In this document: in pieces, positions 1 to 10,922 of the stretch | Layout: each line of letters starts with the position of its first letter | Numbering within the stretch: the first letter of the stretch is position 1 | Assembly (NCBI GenBank): GCA_003245575.1 | Contig: QKCR01000022.1 | Span: forward strand, 27,543-91,542 | Direction: 5' to 3' | From: Alphaproteobacteria bacterium | GTDB taxonomy: Bacteria > Pseudomonadota > Alphaproteobacteria > Micavibrionales > Micavibrionaceae | DNA length: 64,000 bases | The notes under the pieces: model-generated | Databases searched by the model: none | Seen by the model: only the letters and a program-made list of their open reading frames with translations | What the model was told of the DNA's origin: nothing | Position numbers and translations under genes: made by a program

Positions 1-1354
1 TCTTGGCGTCACCCAAGAGCATCAATGTGTTGTCTTCAAAGAAGAGCGGGTTATCAACACCGGCATAACCTGTTCCCATCGAGCGTTTCACGAAGAGGAC
101 AGTTTTTGCCTTATCAACATCCAAAACAGGCATGCCGTAAATCGGTGAGGATGGATCGGTACGGGCGGCAGGGTTTGTAATGTCGTTTGCTCCGATCACG
201 TACGCGACATCGGCTTGGGCGAAATCACGGTTAATGTCTTCCAGTTCGAAGACTTCGTCATAAGGAACGTTGGCTTCGGCCAATAGAACGTTCATGTGTC
301 CCGGCATACGCCCTGCAACGGGGTGAATGGCGTAACGTACTTCGACACCGTGATTTTTTAATGTGTCGGCCATTTCACGAAGGACGTGTTGAGCCTGGGC
401 AACAGCCATCCCATAACCCGGGACAATAATAACTTTTCCGGCATTCTTCATGATAAAGGCTGCATCATCTGCCGATCCGATTTTTGCGGCCTTATCAGAA
501 GGGCCGGTGTGAACGGCTGTTCCGGTTTCGGCACCAAAGCCACCGAGAATAACGTTGAGGAACGAGCGGTTCATACCTTTACACATGATGTAGGAAAGGA
601 TTGCCCCTGACGCACCGACAAGTGCTCCTGTGATAATGAGCAACGGATTCTGAAGGGTAAAGCCTATTCCTGCTGCTGCCCATCCTGAGTAGGAGTTCAG
701 CATTGAAACAATTACAGGCATATCTGCTCCGCCGATCGGGATAATCAATAGAATACCCAAAGCCAATGACAGGAGGATAATCATCCAGAAAATTGAGGTG
801 CTTTCAGAAACGCATAGCAGAACGATTAATCCGATTAATCCGATTGCTAGTAGCGCATTCAAAAGGTGTTGTCCGCCGAAAGTGAGAGGCTTCCCGGAGA
901 TCACACCTTGGAGTTTTCCCCAAGCGATGATGGACCCTGTAAAGGTGATTGCTCCGATCGCAACACCCAAAGACATTTCAATGAGGGAGGACATGTGGAT
1001 GTCCCCAGGATGTCCGATGCCGTAAGCTTCCGGGCTGTGGAAGGCTGCAACGGCAACGCAAACTGCGGCTAGACCTACGAGAGAGTGAAAAGCGGCGACC
1101 AGTTGCGGCAGGGCTGTCATCTGGATTTTGACGGCTGTGATGGCACCGATTGTTCCACCGATGATGATCCCCGAGACAATCAATCCGAAAGATTGGACTT
1201 CAGGAGTGGAGAGCGTTGTCAGGATGGCAAGGCCCATCCCCATCATGCCGTAATTCAGTCCTTGGCGGGCGCTTTCTGGGTGGGACAATCCACGAAGTGC
1301 CATGATAAATAGCACAGACGAGATTAGATAAAAGAGAGATGCAAATTCAGCCAT
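1..1354 (-). CDS. pntB: NAD(P) transhydrogenase subunit beta (partial, C-terminus outside window)
   Basis: Minus-strand reading from ATG at 1354 gives MAEFASLFYLISSVLFIMALRGLSHPESARQGLNYGMMGMG, typical PntB start; directly downstream of the PntA genes. Confidence 0.9.
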   Translation of the reverse strand, partial: MAEFASLFYLISSVLFIMALRGLSHPESARQGLNYGMMGMGLAILTTLSTPEVQSFGLIVSGIIIGGTIGAITAVKIQMTALPQLVAAFHSLVGLAAVCVAVAAFHSPEAYGIGHPGDIHMSSLIEMSLGVAIGAITFTGSIIAWGKLQGVISGKPLTFGGQHLLNALLAIGLIGLIVLLCVSESTSIFWMIILLSLALGILLIIPIGGADMPVIVSMLNSYSGWAAAGIGFTLQNPLLIITGALVGASGAILSYIMCKGMNRSFLNVILGGFGAETGTAVHTGPSDKAAKIGSADDAAFIMKNAGKVIIVPGYGMAVAQAQHVLREMADTLKNHGVEVRYAIHPVAGRMPGHMNVLLAEANVPYDEVFELEDINRDFAQADVAYVIGANDITNPAARTDPSSPIYGMPVLDVDKAKTVLFVKRSMGTGYAGVDNPLFFEDNTLMLLGDAK

Positions 1355-1402
1355 AATATTTTTCCGTTTTAACGAGTGGAATTTCTTATCTTAATAAAAG
1401 GG

Positions 1403-1813
1403 TTATCCCTTTTTCTTGAACATGTGCAGCATTCTGCGTGTGACGATAAATCCGCCGAAGATATTGATCGAGACGAGAATAACCGCCAAAAATCCAACCA
1501 GTTTCGAGAAGGATGTTTCTGCTGGACCAGCCGCGATTAATGCGCCGACAATAATGACGGATGAAATCGCGTTGGTGATGGCCATGAGTGGCGAGTGCAG
1601 GGCAGGTGTTACGCGCCAGACAACATAATACCCAACGAAGCAGGCGAGCACAAAAATTGTGAGGCCCATCATCAGGAAGTCGGAGTTATGTGCCATGGTG
1701 TAGGAGATGGTATTGACATCCGATGCCAATCTGTCTGCTTGTGCCGAGAGTTGTTGCGCCAGGGCTGAAACCTGATTGGCTTGATTTGTGACTGTGGATT
1801 GAGGATCTGACAT
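1403..1813 (-). CDS. pntAB: NAD(P) transhydrogenase alpha subunit part 2 (membrane domain)
   Basis: ORF with ~3 TM segments and PntA2-like C-terminus [17 protein letters not shown]; lies between pntAA and pntB. Confidence 0.9.
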   Translation of the reverse strand: MSDPQSTVTNQANQVSALAQQLSAQADRLASDVNTISYTMAHNSDFLMMGLTIFVLACFVGYYVVWRVTPALHSPLMAITNAISSVIIVGALIAAGPAETSFSKLVGFLAVILVSINIFGGFIVTRRMLHMFKKKG

Positions 1814-1826
1814 TTTCTACCTCTTG

Positions 1827-2951
1827 TTATTGTGCGAAGTTCGGGTGAATGATGGCGCCGTCCTTGGTCAGGACTGTGGCCTTGATGATTTCGTCTTCCA
1901 TGTCGAGTGTGATTGCATCGTCTTTGACGATCAGTCCGAGCAGGTTCAGAAGGTTTCTTGCATAGAGGGCCGAGGTGTCTGTTGCCAAGCGGGATGGCAT
2001 GTTTCGTATTCCGACGATTTTGACGCCATCGACTTCTACGATTTCTCCGGCTTTAGAGAGCGCACAGTTGCCACCTTGCTCAACTGCCAAATCCACAATG
2101 ACTGATCCGGGTTTCATAGACCGAACCATATCTTCTGTGACAAGAAGCGGTGCAGGGCGTCCCGGGATCAATGCAGTTGTAATGACAATGTCCTGTTTGA
2201 CCAAAGTTTCAGCTACAAGTGCGGCTTGTTTCTTTTTGAAATCTTCAGACATTTCTTTGGCGTATCCGCCTGCAGTTTCTGCCTGTTTCATTTCTTCGCT
2301 TTCAACCATCACAAAGCTCGCCCCCAATGACTGGACTTGTTCTTTGGCGGCGGGGCGGACATCTGTTGCCGAGACGATTGCCCCGAGGCGTTTGGCTGTT
2401 GCGATGGCCTGTAGACCTGCAACACCTGCACCCATAACAAAGACGCGTGCGGGCGGGACTGTTCCGGCTGCCGTCATCATCATCGGGAAAGCTTTGGTGT
2501 AGTAGGCGGCGGCTTCAAGTACCGCTTTATACCCAGCAAGGTTTGATTGTGACGAGAGCACATCCATTGCTTGTGCGCGCGTAATCCGCGGGACAAGTTC
2601 CATGGAAATGGCGGTGAGTTTTGCGTCTGCAAATTTACCGACACGTTCTTTCCCTGAGTATGGAGAAAGCATGCCGATTAACAGCGCACCACTTTTTGAT
2701 TTCGGGAGTGTTTCAGGAGCCTGTACACACAAAATAATATCTGCGTCTTTTGCGGACTTATCATTGTCGGATGCAAGGGTTGCACCAGCTGCTTCATATT
2801 CTTTGTCGGGATAAGATGCTGCTGTTCCTGCGCCACTTGTTACGGTGACTGTTAAACCTTTTGCGATATATTTTTTGACTGCTTCAGGAGTTGCAGCAAC
2901 GCGTGCTTCGAACTCGTTCGTCTCTTTCAATACGGCAATTTTCAGAGCCAT
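1827..2951 (-). CDS. pntAA: NAD(P) transhydrogenase alpha subunit part 1 (NAD-binding)
   Basis: MALKIAVLKETNEFEARVAATPEAVKKY..., VFVMGAGVAGLQAIATAKRLGAIVSATDVRPAAKEQVQSLGA motif. Confidence 0.95.
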   Translation of the reverse strand: MALKIAVLKETNEFEARVAATPEAVKKYIAKGLTVTVTSGAGTAASYPDKEYEAAGATLASDNDKSAKDADIILCVQAPETLPKSKSGALLIGMLSPYSGKERVGKFADAKLTAISMELVPRITRAQAMDVLSSQSNLAGYKAVLEAAAYYTKAFPMMMTAAGTVPPARVFVMGAGVAGLQAIATAKRLGAIVSATDVRPAAKEQVQSLGASFVMVESEEMKQAETAGGYAKEMSEDFKKKQAALVAETLVKQDIVITTALIPGRPAPLLVTEDMVRSMKPGSVIVDLAVEQGGNCALSKAGEIVEVDGVKIVGIRNMPSRLATDTSALYARNLLNLLGLIVKDDAITLDMEDEIIKATVLTKDGAIIHPNFAQ

Positions 2952-3176
2952 GTGGACCTGTCCTCGTCTGTTTATATAGTCTGTCCAGTTAACTCTTTCA
3001 CATCGTCACTGCACTCTTACCGTATTTTAATTACGGGTCGTTGCTTGTTCTTTGTGCCAAAGTCAATGGGTTTGACTATAGGGTGTGCTTATTTGAGACT
3101 TGGAGCATGCCCTATGAGCGGAGGTTTGAAAAGAGAGGGCGGCTTTTATTTGGAGTTATCAACAGATTGAAGATTT

Positions 3177-4034
3177 TTACTTCAGGTGTTCGTTGAAGGC
3201 ACTGATTTGCAAGAGCAATGTTGTGAGCTCGCGTTCAGGAAGAGGTTTTGTAAAATAGTAACCTTGCCCATATTTGCAGCCTAATTCGCGCAAAAGCAGG
3301 GCTTCTTCTTTTTGTTCGACCCCTTCGGCGATGATGGTAATGTCCCTTTTCTTGGCTTCGGAGATGATAGCCATAATCAATTCTTTTGCTTCGGGGATCT
3401 TCAGCATGTCACACGTGACCAAATGGTCAATTTTGACGGCACTGATCGGGAAATCGTCCATATATTTAAAGAAGACGTTCGGGTCACCTAGGCCATAGTC
3501 ATCAATCGCGATTTTCAGGCCAGTTTTTTGGCAGATTCCCAGAATGGTTTTACTGTTTTCACGCTGTCCGCGGAGCAAATCTCCGGTGATTTCCAACTGA
3601 ACCTGTGTTGGACGGACGTCACTGGCGCTAATGACGTTATACATTTCATCAAGAAAGCTCTCGTCTGCGAGGTCATTCGGCGAAAAGTTCACACTCATAT
3701 AAATATGTTCGTTATGCCCGACATGGCTTTCAAGGCGCTTCAATGCACGAATGGCTTCTTTCAAGGCCCAACGGCTGGCTTCAACGATAAGGCCTGTGCG
3801 TTCTGCCATGGGAATAAACACAGCAGGGGAGATAAAGCCGCGATTCGGGTGATTCCAACGCATCAATGTTTCGAATCCTGCAACCAGACCGCTTTTCAAG
3901 TGGACAATCGGCTGATAATAGAGGCTGAGCTGGTGCTCATCCATGGCCGCTTGGAATTCTTTTGCAAGAATTTCGTCGGGTAATTGGTCCGCCGGGGTGT
4001 CCGGCAACTCGATGGGTTTTTGTTCGGAAGTCAT
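3177..4034 (-). CDS. EAL-domain protein (c-di-GMP phosphodiesterase-like)
   Basis: YYQPIVHLKSGLVAGFETLMRW, MSVNFSPNDL, IAIDDYGLGDPN, AEGVEQKEEALLLRELGCKYGQGYYFTKPLP; EAL signature is ETL, key acidic residues retained. Confidence 0.85.
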   Translation of the reverse strand: MTSEQKPIELPDTPADQLPDEILAKEFQAAMDEHQLSLYYQPIVHLKSGLVAGFETLMRWNHPNRGFISPAVFIPMAERTGLIVEASRWALKEAIRALKRLESHVGHNEHIYMSVNFSPNDLADESFLDEMYNVISASDVRPTQVQLEITGDLLRGQRENSKTILGICQKTGLKIAIDDYGLGDPNVFFKYMDDFPISAVKIDHLVTCDMLKIPEAKELIMAIISEAKKRDITIIAEGVEQKEEALLLRELGCKYGQGYYFTKPLPERELTTLLLQISAFNEHLK

Positions 4035-4326
4035 TGTTTTTGTTGTGTAAAATTCAATTTGTGCGGAATTGCATTATTATAGAGTGTGCCTGAAAGCCTT
4101 TAGAGAAAAGTTAATTTCAGGCTGTGTGTTCAGGCATATTAAGCCATGATGTCCTAGGTGAAAACGTTAAAATTCGGGGATTCGCGGAAAAAGACCTAAA
4201 ATCCTTTGTAACCGTCTTAATTTTAGGCATAATTTGCTTTGAAAATGTACTTGACAGGTCGCGTACCTACCTTGTAGTGTCCGGTCTCCAAAAGAAGATA
4301 AAAGTACCAAAATAAGGATTTTTACG

Positions 4327-4452
4327 ATGAAAGTCGTCAACTCGCTCAAAACATTGAAAACCCGTGACCGCAACTGCCGCGTTGTTCGCCGTAAAGGTCG
4401 TGTTTATGTTATCAATAAAAAGAACCCACGTATGAAGGCACGTCAGGGCTAA
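4327..4452 (+). CDS. rpmJ: 50S ribosomal protein L36
   Basis: Direct translation [41 protein letters not shown]; too short for the ORF track. Confidence 0.93.
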   Translation: MKVVNSLKTLKTRDRNCRVVRRKGRVYVINKKNPRMKARQG

Positions 4453-4559
4453 TCCTTGTTCCCCGTTTTTGCGGGGGCGTCGAGGATTTAGGGATGCGCG
4501 TGTCACTTTCGCTGTTGCGTCTTTTCCTGTGCTTGTGTACATCTTATAAAGCTTTTCTG

Positions 4560-4586
4560 CTTCCCGCCGTCAGCGGGAAGTTTGTT
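4560..4586 (+). terminator. Rho-independent terminator candidate downstream of rpmJ
   Basis: CTTCCCGC-CGTCA-GCGGGAAG followed by TTTGTT. Confidence 0.6.
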
Positions 4587-4643
4587 ATGGACTGTTTGTT
4601 AAAGACTGGCAGTTTACCGCTTCAGTTAGATTTAGGATTCTAG

Positions 4644-5690
<1,047 letters not shown>

Positions 5691-5742
5691 TTGCGTCATC
5701 TCTGTGCTGTTTTGTTTTTGCCTTTTAGTATAGATTTTTTCT

Positions 5743-6351
5743 ATGGATTTATTTTTAGCAGCTTTTATCACGTTGTTTGTTATCGTTGATCCTTTGGGAA
5801 CATCGGCGGTTTTTCCTGCGCTTGTGAAAGGGCAGTCACAACATATGGTGCGTGTGATTGCGGTTAAGGCTGTTTTGGTGGCTACAGCCATTCTGATTCT
5901 CTTCGGAATAGGCGGGGAAGCTTTGCTTCAGTATTTGGGGATTTCTATTCCTGCCTTCCGGATTGCGGGTGGGCTGCTTTTATTTGTGACGGGCTTTAGA
6001 ATGATTATGGGGTTTCATGATCCTGACCAAATGGAATCGGAAAAAAGCGTCTACAATGACAGATCGGATGTTGCCGTATTCCCGTTGGCAATTCCTTTGT
6101 TGGCTGGACCGGGAAGTATGACGGCCGCGTTGCTTCACATGACGACGGCTGGTGGTTTTTTTGATAAAGGTCTGATTGTTCTGGCCATTGTTGCTGTTCA
6201 GATTATTGCTTTTATCTCTATGCTTGGTGCTGATAAGTTGGTGAAAGTTTTTGGCCCTACAGGCAGTACGTTGCTTGCGCGGCTGATGGGGATTTTGATG
6301 GCGGCTATGGCCATTCAATTCATGATCGACGGTATTAAGCAGATTCTTTGA
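5743..6351 (+). CDS. MarC-family integral membrane protein
   Basis: MDLFLAAFITLFVIVDPLGTSAVFPAL..., PLAIPLLAGPGSMTAALL motif, ~6 TM segments. Confidence 0.85.
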   Translation: MDLFLAAFITLFVIVDPLGTSAVFPALVKGQSQHMVRVIAVKAVLVATAILILFGIGGEALLQYLGISIPAFRIAGGLLLFVTGFRMIMGFHDPDQMESEKSVYNDRSDVAVFPLAIPLLAGPGSMTAALLHMTTAGGFFDKGLIVLAIVAVQIIAFISMLGADKLVKVFGPTGSTLLARLMGILMAAMAIQFMIDGIKQIL

Positions 6352-6626
6352 TGTTCTGATTATTTAGTCAGCATTTTCTTTGGGTTAGCATCTTCCGAAT
6401 AGGTATGCGGCGCACCATTTTAGAATTTCGAATTTGATCTATATTTTCCCTAAATTTTCCCCAAATTGTTACAGGACTGTTTTTGAAGGCTTTTTGCTAA
6501 GTGTCTGTAATTTATATGTAAATTGAAGTATCATTAACATGGCATTAAGTATTTTCAGGCTATTCTGAAGATGTAAGGGTTGAGCTTTACATAAGATCTT
6601 GCTGGAAAAATAAAAAGGAGAAAAAC

Positions 6627-6821
6627 ATGTTGAAACTTATTGCTTTAGTTCAAGCATATCAAACAAAAGAAGACGGTGCGACCGCAATTGAGTATGCGTT
6701 GATCGCTGCCGGTATCGCTTTGGCAATCGCAGGTGCTGTATGGGCATTTGGAGGTCAATTGGAAGACAAGTTTGATGAAATGGGCTCTGCATTGTCCAAT
6801 ACTGGTGGTACTGCTCCATAA
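6627..6821 (+). CDS. Flp/Fap-type pilin
   Basis: KEDGATAIEYALIAAGIALAIAGAVWAFG: classic Flp processing site and hydrophobic helix. Confidence 0.92.
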   Translation: MLKLIALVQAYQTKEDGATAIEYALIAAGIALAIAGAVWAFGGQLEDKFDEMGSALSNTGGTAP

Positions 6822-6854
6822 TTGGAGTTTGAACATTTCATTAAAGTTTGCGGA

Positions 6855-6880
6855 AGCCCGCCCGGTTGGGTGGGCTTTTG
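6855..6880 (+). terminator. Rho-independent terminator after flp
   Basis: AGCCCGCCC-GGTT-GGGTGGGCT followed by TTT. Confidence 0.6.
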
Positions 6881-6981
6881 TACTGTCCGGGATTTATTTC
6901 ATAAAAATTCGAAATGATTTGAGGTCTGCATTGCTTTGGCGTGCGCTCGTCTGAAATCTAATGTCTGAAATCTAAAAAGTT

Positions 6982-7536
6982 GTGGTTGGTATGATTGGTC
7001 TGGTTTTATTTTTATTCGGTGTAATTGTTACGCTTGCCATGTGCTGTGTTGCTGCGGTTTCTGATTTTCGCGGGTTTCGTATTCCTAATTATGTGTCTCT
7101 TGTTATTCTGGCGGCGTTCGTTGTGACGTATGGCGGGTTGACGGTTCTGGGGCATGTTGATGTTGCGTTTCGTCCGGTTATGAATCATATCGGCGCTGCA
7201 TTGATTGTGTTTGTCGTTACGCTCGCGATGTTTGCCTTAAAGCAATTGGGGGCCGGGGATTCAAAATTTGCAACTGTTATCGCATTGTGGGTTGGGTTGC
7301 AGGGACTTATTCCGTTTCTCTTTTATATGTCGTTATCAGGTGGTTTGGTCGCGGCGTTTTCGTTGGTTCTCAAAAGAAAGAAATTATTTGCGTCTCCTGC
7401 GGAAGGAAGCTGGATTGCAAAGGCGCAAGAAGGGCATCCTTCGGTTCCTTATGGTATTGCTTTGGCAGTTGGTGCGCTTTTTGCATTCGTTTTTATAGGA
7501 TATTTCAATTTTTCCAAATGGGAGGCTGTGTTCTGA
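6982..7536 (+). CDS. cpaA: Prepilin peptidase CpaA/TadV (A24 family)
   Basis: AVSDFRGFRIPNYVSLVIL and LGAGDSKFATVIALWVG (two catalytic Asp motifs), multi-TM, in Tad locus. Confidence 0.88.
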   Translation: MVGMIGLVLFLFGVIVTLAMCCVAAVSDFRGFRIPNYVSLVILAAFVVTYGGLTVLGHVDVAFRPVMNHIGAALIVFVVTLAMFALKQLGAGDSKFATVIALWVGLQGLIPFLFYMSLSGGLVAAFSLVLKRKKLFASPAEGSWIAKAQEGHPSVPYGIALAVGALFAFVFIGYFNFSKWEAVF

Positions 7537-7636
7537 AAAATGCATTTAGGATTTTTTAAAACCTCTTGGCTAAATGTAAAGGTGGCTGACTCTTTTTGGC
7601 CGTTCGTGTCAATTTCTCTGACGACTGGATTTCATT

Positions 7637-8482
7637 ATGAATAAAAATATTCTGATTGTTCTCGGTGGCGGATTTCTGGTGGCCCTTCTTGTGGCGATCA
7701 TTGTTCAGGCCAGCTTTAGTAACAAGAAAGAAGGTATGGTAGAGATCCTTGTGGCCTCGAAAGCTGTCACCACGGGAGACACTGTTTCGGATACAAATTT
7801 TAAATGGCAAGAGTGGCCGGAGGCTTCGGTTGTGCCGGGTGCGGTTGTTCGTAAAAAGAGTGAAAAAATTACCGATGTTGCCAAAGGTCGTTTGCGTCGT
7901 GATATGGTTGCGGGTGAGCCTTTGTTTCTTGCGTCTTTAACGAGTGCGGGCAAGGGGAATATTCTGGCCGCTTCCATGGAACCCGGTATGCGGGCTATGG
8001 CAATTAAAGTTTCTGCTGAATCGATGGTTGGCGGGTTTATTTCTCCAAGTGACCGTGTTGATGTGTTGTTGACATATCAGGTTAAATTGTCGGGTAGCGA
8101 AAAAGATGAAGTGGCAGATCGCGTAAGTAAACATGCAACCCAGACAGTTTTGGAAAACGTGAAGGTTCTTGCGATTGATCAGAATGCCGGAAAAGAAGAA
8201 GCCGGAAAAGCCAAGGTCGGTCGGACTGTTACATTGGAAGTTGATGTTCAAGGGGCAGAGCGTTTGGCTTTGGCCAGTGAAATGGGAGACTTATCTCTGG
8301 TGCTGCGTGCGCTGGGAGATGATGCAACCAGCGATCCTAAAAAGAGACCTTTTACAACGGATGTTGAAGTCGGCGCAGTTCTTAAAGAGATAGGTAAAAT
8401 CAAAAAGAACTCTGGTGGAAACTCCAATATTGTGAGAGTCTATAATGGGCAGACCATAGAAAATGTAAATGTTCGACAATAA
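7637..8482 (+). CDS. cpaB: Flp pilus assembly protein CpaB/RcpC
   Basis: N-terminal TM then SAF-like domain (VASKAVTTGDTVSDTNFKWQEWPEASVVPGAV), MEPGMRAMAIKVSAESMVGGFISPSDRVDVLLTY. Confidence 0.9.
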   Translation: MNKNILIVLGGGFLVALLVAIIVQASFSNKKEGMVEILVASKAVTTGDTVSDTNFKWQEWPEASVVPGAVVRKKSEKITDVAKGRLRRDMVAGEPLFLASLTSAGKGNILAASMEPGMRAMAIKVSAESMVGGFISPSDRVDVLLTYQVKLSGSEKDEVADRVSKHATQTVLENVKVLAIDQNAGKEEAGKAKVGRTVTLEVDVQGAERLALASEMGDLSLVLRALGDDATSDPKKRPFTTDVEVGAVLKEIGKIKKNSGGNSNIVRVYNGQTIENVNVRQ

Positions 8483-8526
8483 GTAATCTAGAATTTTGAG
8501 GCAGGTTCTCTGCTTCGTTAATTAAC

Positions 8527-10107
8527 TTGTTAAAACAAAGGCAAAATAAAATGTTGTTCACAGGTTTATCCACAGGATTAGCCTCGCGGGTCAGGATTCT
8601 GTCAGTGATGGCGACACTCGTTGTGATGGTCATGGCCGGCTTTGCGCTGCCTGTGCAATCCGCATCCAAAGATATGATGCAACTGACAATTGGGAAGGCC
8701 GAGATCATCGAGATCCCGGGTGCGATTGCAGATATTATGGTTGCTGATCCTAAAATTGCCGATGTCTCTGTTTTGCAAAGTAATAAGCTTTATGTTGTTG
8801 GCGCAAATCTTGGGAACACCAACGTGATCGTTCTGGATAGCCGAGGAAATGTTTTGAATAAAATTGATGTATCGGTTTCTGTCGATACCAAAGCGATTGA
8901 GGCAATGATTGCTGATCTGTTTCCTCAGGAAAAAGATGTTCATGTTCGTATGATCGGGGATCAGGCTGCAATTACAGGGACAGTTTCAACCCCAACGGCT
9001 GCTCAAAAAATAGCCCGCCTTGTTGCTGCTCATATGGGTGAAGTTCAGGAGATGACTGGAAATATTGATGAAATTGTCCAGAACCTACTGTCCGTGCGTG
9101 GCGAGCAACAGGTTATGTTACGTGTCCGTATGATGGAAGTTTCCCGTGATGTTTTGAAGGAGTTTGGTGTTGAGACGAGCAATGACCGTTCCGGCGTGAG
9201 CGATGCGGCCCGTATTCGAGCAAGCTCGTCAGTTACAGGTAGAACCGGTTTAACAGAAGATCCATTTAGCGTGACCAGCCTACTATTTAATACGGCAAGT
9301 TCTGCTTTCGGTGATATTCAGGTTCTTTTGAATGCTCTGGAGAAAGACAATCTGGCTAATGTTCTGGCTGAGCCAAACTTGACGGCTGTTTCCGGAGAGC
9401 AAGCAGGGTTCCTTGCCGGTGGAGAGTTTCCGGTTCCTGCAGGTCGTGACCAGTACGGGAATATTATTATCGAATACAAGCAGTTTGGTGTGTCTTTGAA
9501 CTTTAAGCCGACAGTCTTGTCCAGTGATCGTATTTCGTTGCAACTGAACACAGAAGTTTCTTCTCTTGATCCGGGCCAAGGTTTGACCCTTGCCGAGATC
9601 CAGATTCCGGGGATTGATATTCGTAAAGCGTCTACGACGGTCGAAATCAATTCCGGTGGGTCTTTGATGATGGCGGGTCTGTTGAAATCCGAGAATGTTA
9701 AAGGGATGTCAGGCCTTCCGGGTGTTAAGGATACGCCAGTTCTGGGAGATTTGATTTCTTCCAAGAGCTTCGAACGTCAGGAAACCGAATTGGTTGTGAT
9801 TGTAACGCCATATCTGGTTCAGCCCTATGCTGATGACTCTCAGGCAAAACCTGTTTTTGAAAGTTCCAAGAAACTACCACCACCACCACCGACAGCGGCT
9901 ATGAGCCCTGGTGATAAAGGAAAAGCAGTTCCTTTGTATACGCAGGAAGAGGCTGTATCGGTTGTTGATGTTGAAGCTGAAGAACTGCCAAAGATTGTTA
10001 ATTCACCGATGAGTAATGTCTTTACCCGCAATATGCGCAAGATTTACGGTGAACGTGTAAAGAATATTCCGGCTGGCGATCAGGCCTTTGGGTATATGCT
10101 CGATTAA
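8527..10107 (+). CDS. cpaC: Pilus secretin CpaC/RcpA
   Basis: Pilus N-domain (LTIGKAEIIEIPGAIADIMVADPKIADVSVL) plus secretin region (VLAEPNLTAVSGEQAGFLAGGEFPVPAG..., LMMAGLLKSENVKGMSGLPGVKDTPVLGDL). Confidence 0.95.
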   Translation: MLKQRQNKMLFTGLSTGLASRVRILSVMATLVVMVMAGFALPVQSASKDMMQLTIGKAEIIEIPGAIADIMVADPKIADVSVLQSNKLYVVGANLGNTNVIVLDSRGNVLNKIDVSVSVDTKAIEAMIADLFPQEKDVHVRMIGDQAAITGTVSTPTAAQKIARLVAAHMGEVQEMTGNIDEIVQNLLSVRGEQQVMLRVRMMEVSRDVLKEFGVETSNDRSGVSDAARIRASSSVTGRTGLTEDPFSVTSLLFNTASSAFGDIQVLLNALEKDNLANVLAEPNLTAVSGEQAGFLAGGEFPVPAGRDQYGNIIIEYKQFGVSLNFKPTVLSSDRISLQLNTEVSSLDPGQGLTLAEIQIPGIDIRKASTTVEINSGGSLMMAGLLKSENVKGMSGLPGVKDTPVLGDLISSKSFERQETELVVIVTPYLVQPYADDSQAKPVFESSKKLPPPPPTAAMSPGDKGKAVPLYTQEEAVSVVDVEAEELPKIVNSPMSNVFTRNMRKIYGERVKNIPAGDQAFGYMLD

Positions 10108-10127
10108 AGAGACGGGAAGGATAGATT

Positions 10128-10802
10128 ATGAAAGTTTCAGTAGTTTTTGGTGCGTTGGTTTTGGCGACATCTTCCGTCAGTCTGTTGAGCGGGTGCTCGG
10201 TTGAGTCCAATAGCTGGATGAACCAATCCAGATTGGAAATTCATGAGGATCAGTTTACGGATAGTTTTGAGACTGCAAAGTTGAATGATGCGACTTTACG
10301 CGCTGTATCTGTTTATTATCAGCGTTACGGGAACGGCCCATTGGTGGCCTCAGTTTCTTATGATCCGAAGTCCTCGCGAAATGGTTTGGGGAATGCTCAG
10401 CGTGAATCGCAACGTATCGAAACAAAGCTTCGCCAATTAGGCGTCCATGACATTCAGATTTCTGTCGCCTCAGCTCCGGGAACTGGAGACGTTTCTACAA
10501 CGGTTATGACTTTCCCTGCTATTACCGCACAAGGGCCTACCGGATGTAAGATGATGCCGGGCTATTATGGTTTACCAGAAGCTCCGAGCGACACTGATAC
10601 TGAAAATCCAGATTATCGTTATGGCTGTACGGTCGAGAATTTGATCGCACGTCAAGTATCACGTCCATCCGATCTGTTGGGTAAACCAGGATTCGAGACA
10701 GATGTTGACGGTAACAGACAGGCAAATGTTCTCGATCAACGAGGATATTACGGGGGTAAATCCAACCCTGATCTCGGCGGGGAAACCGCGTCTGAAAAAT
10801 AG
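10128..10802 (+). CDS. cpaD: Pilus assembly lipoprotein CpaD-like
   Basis: Lipobox LLSGC, position after cpaC, CpaD-like C-terminus (CTVENLIARQVSRPSDLLG). Confidence 0.8.
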   Translation: MKVSVVFGALVLATSSVSLLSGCSVESNSWMNQSRLEIHEDQFTDSFETAKLNDATLRAVSVYYQRYGNGPLVASVSYDPKSSRNGLGNAQRESQRIETKLRQLGVHDIQISVASAPGTGDVSTTVMTFPAITAQGPTGCKMMPGYYGLPEAPSDTDTENPDYRYGCTVENLIARQVSRPSDLLGKPGFETDVDGNRQANVLDQRGYYGGKSNPDLGGETASEK

Positions 10803-10922
10803 AGAAAATAAAGGGTTTTTCTTCGTTTTCACAACGCGGATATTAACCTTCGATTTATACTCTGTACCTATAATGAAACTGGAAAAAACTATAATTCTAT
10901 AGGGTACATTCAGGTTTATTTT

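Noticed and set aside
1975-2502. 175-aa ORF opposite pntAA
   Set aside because: Shadow ORF on the opposite strand of a canonical gene
4527-4586. Region after rpmJ as a possible sRNA
   Set aside because: Only terminator-type hairpins are visible; no promoter or additional conserved structure that I can support
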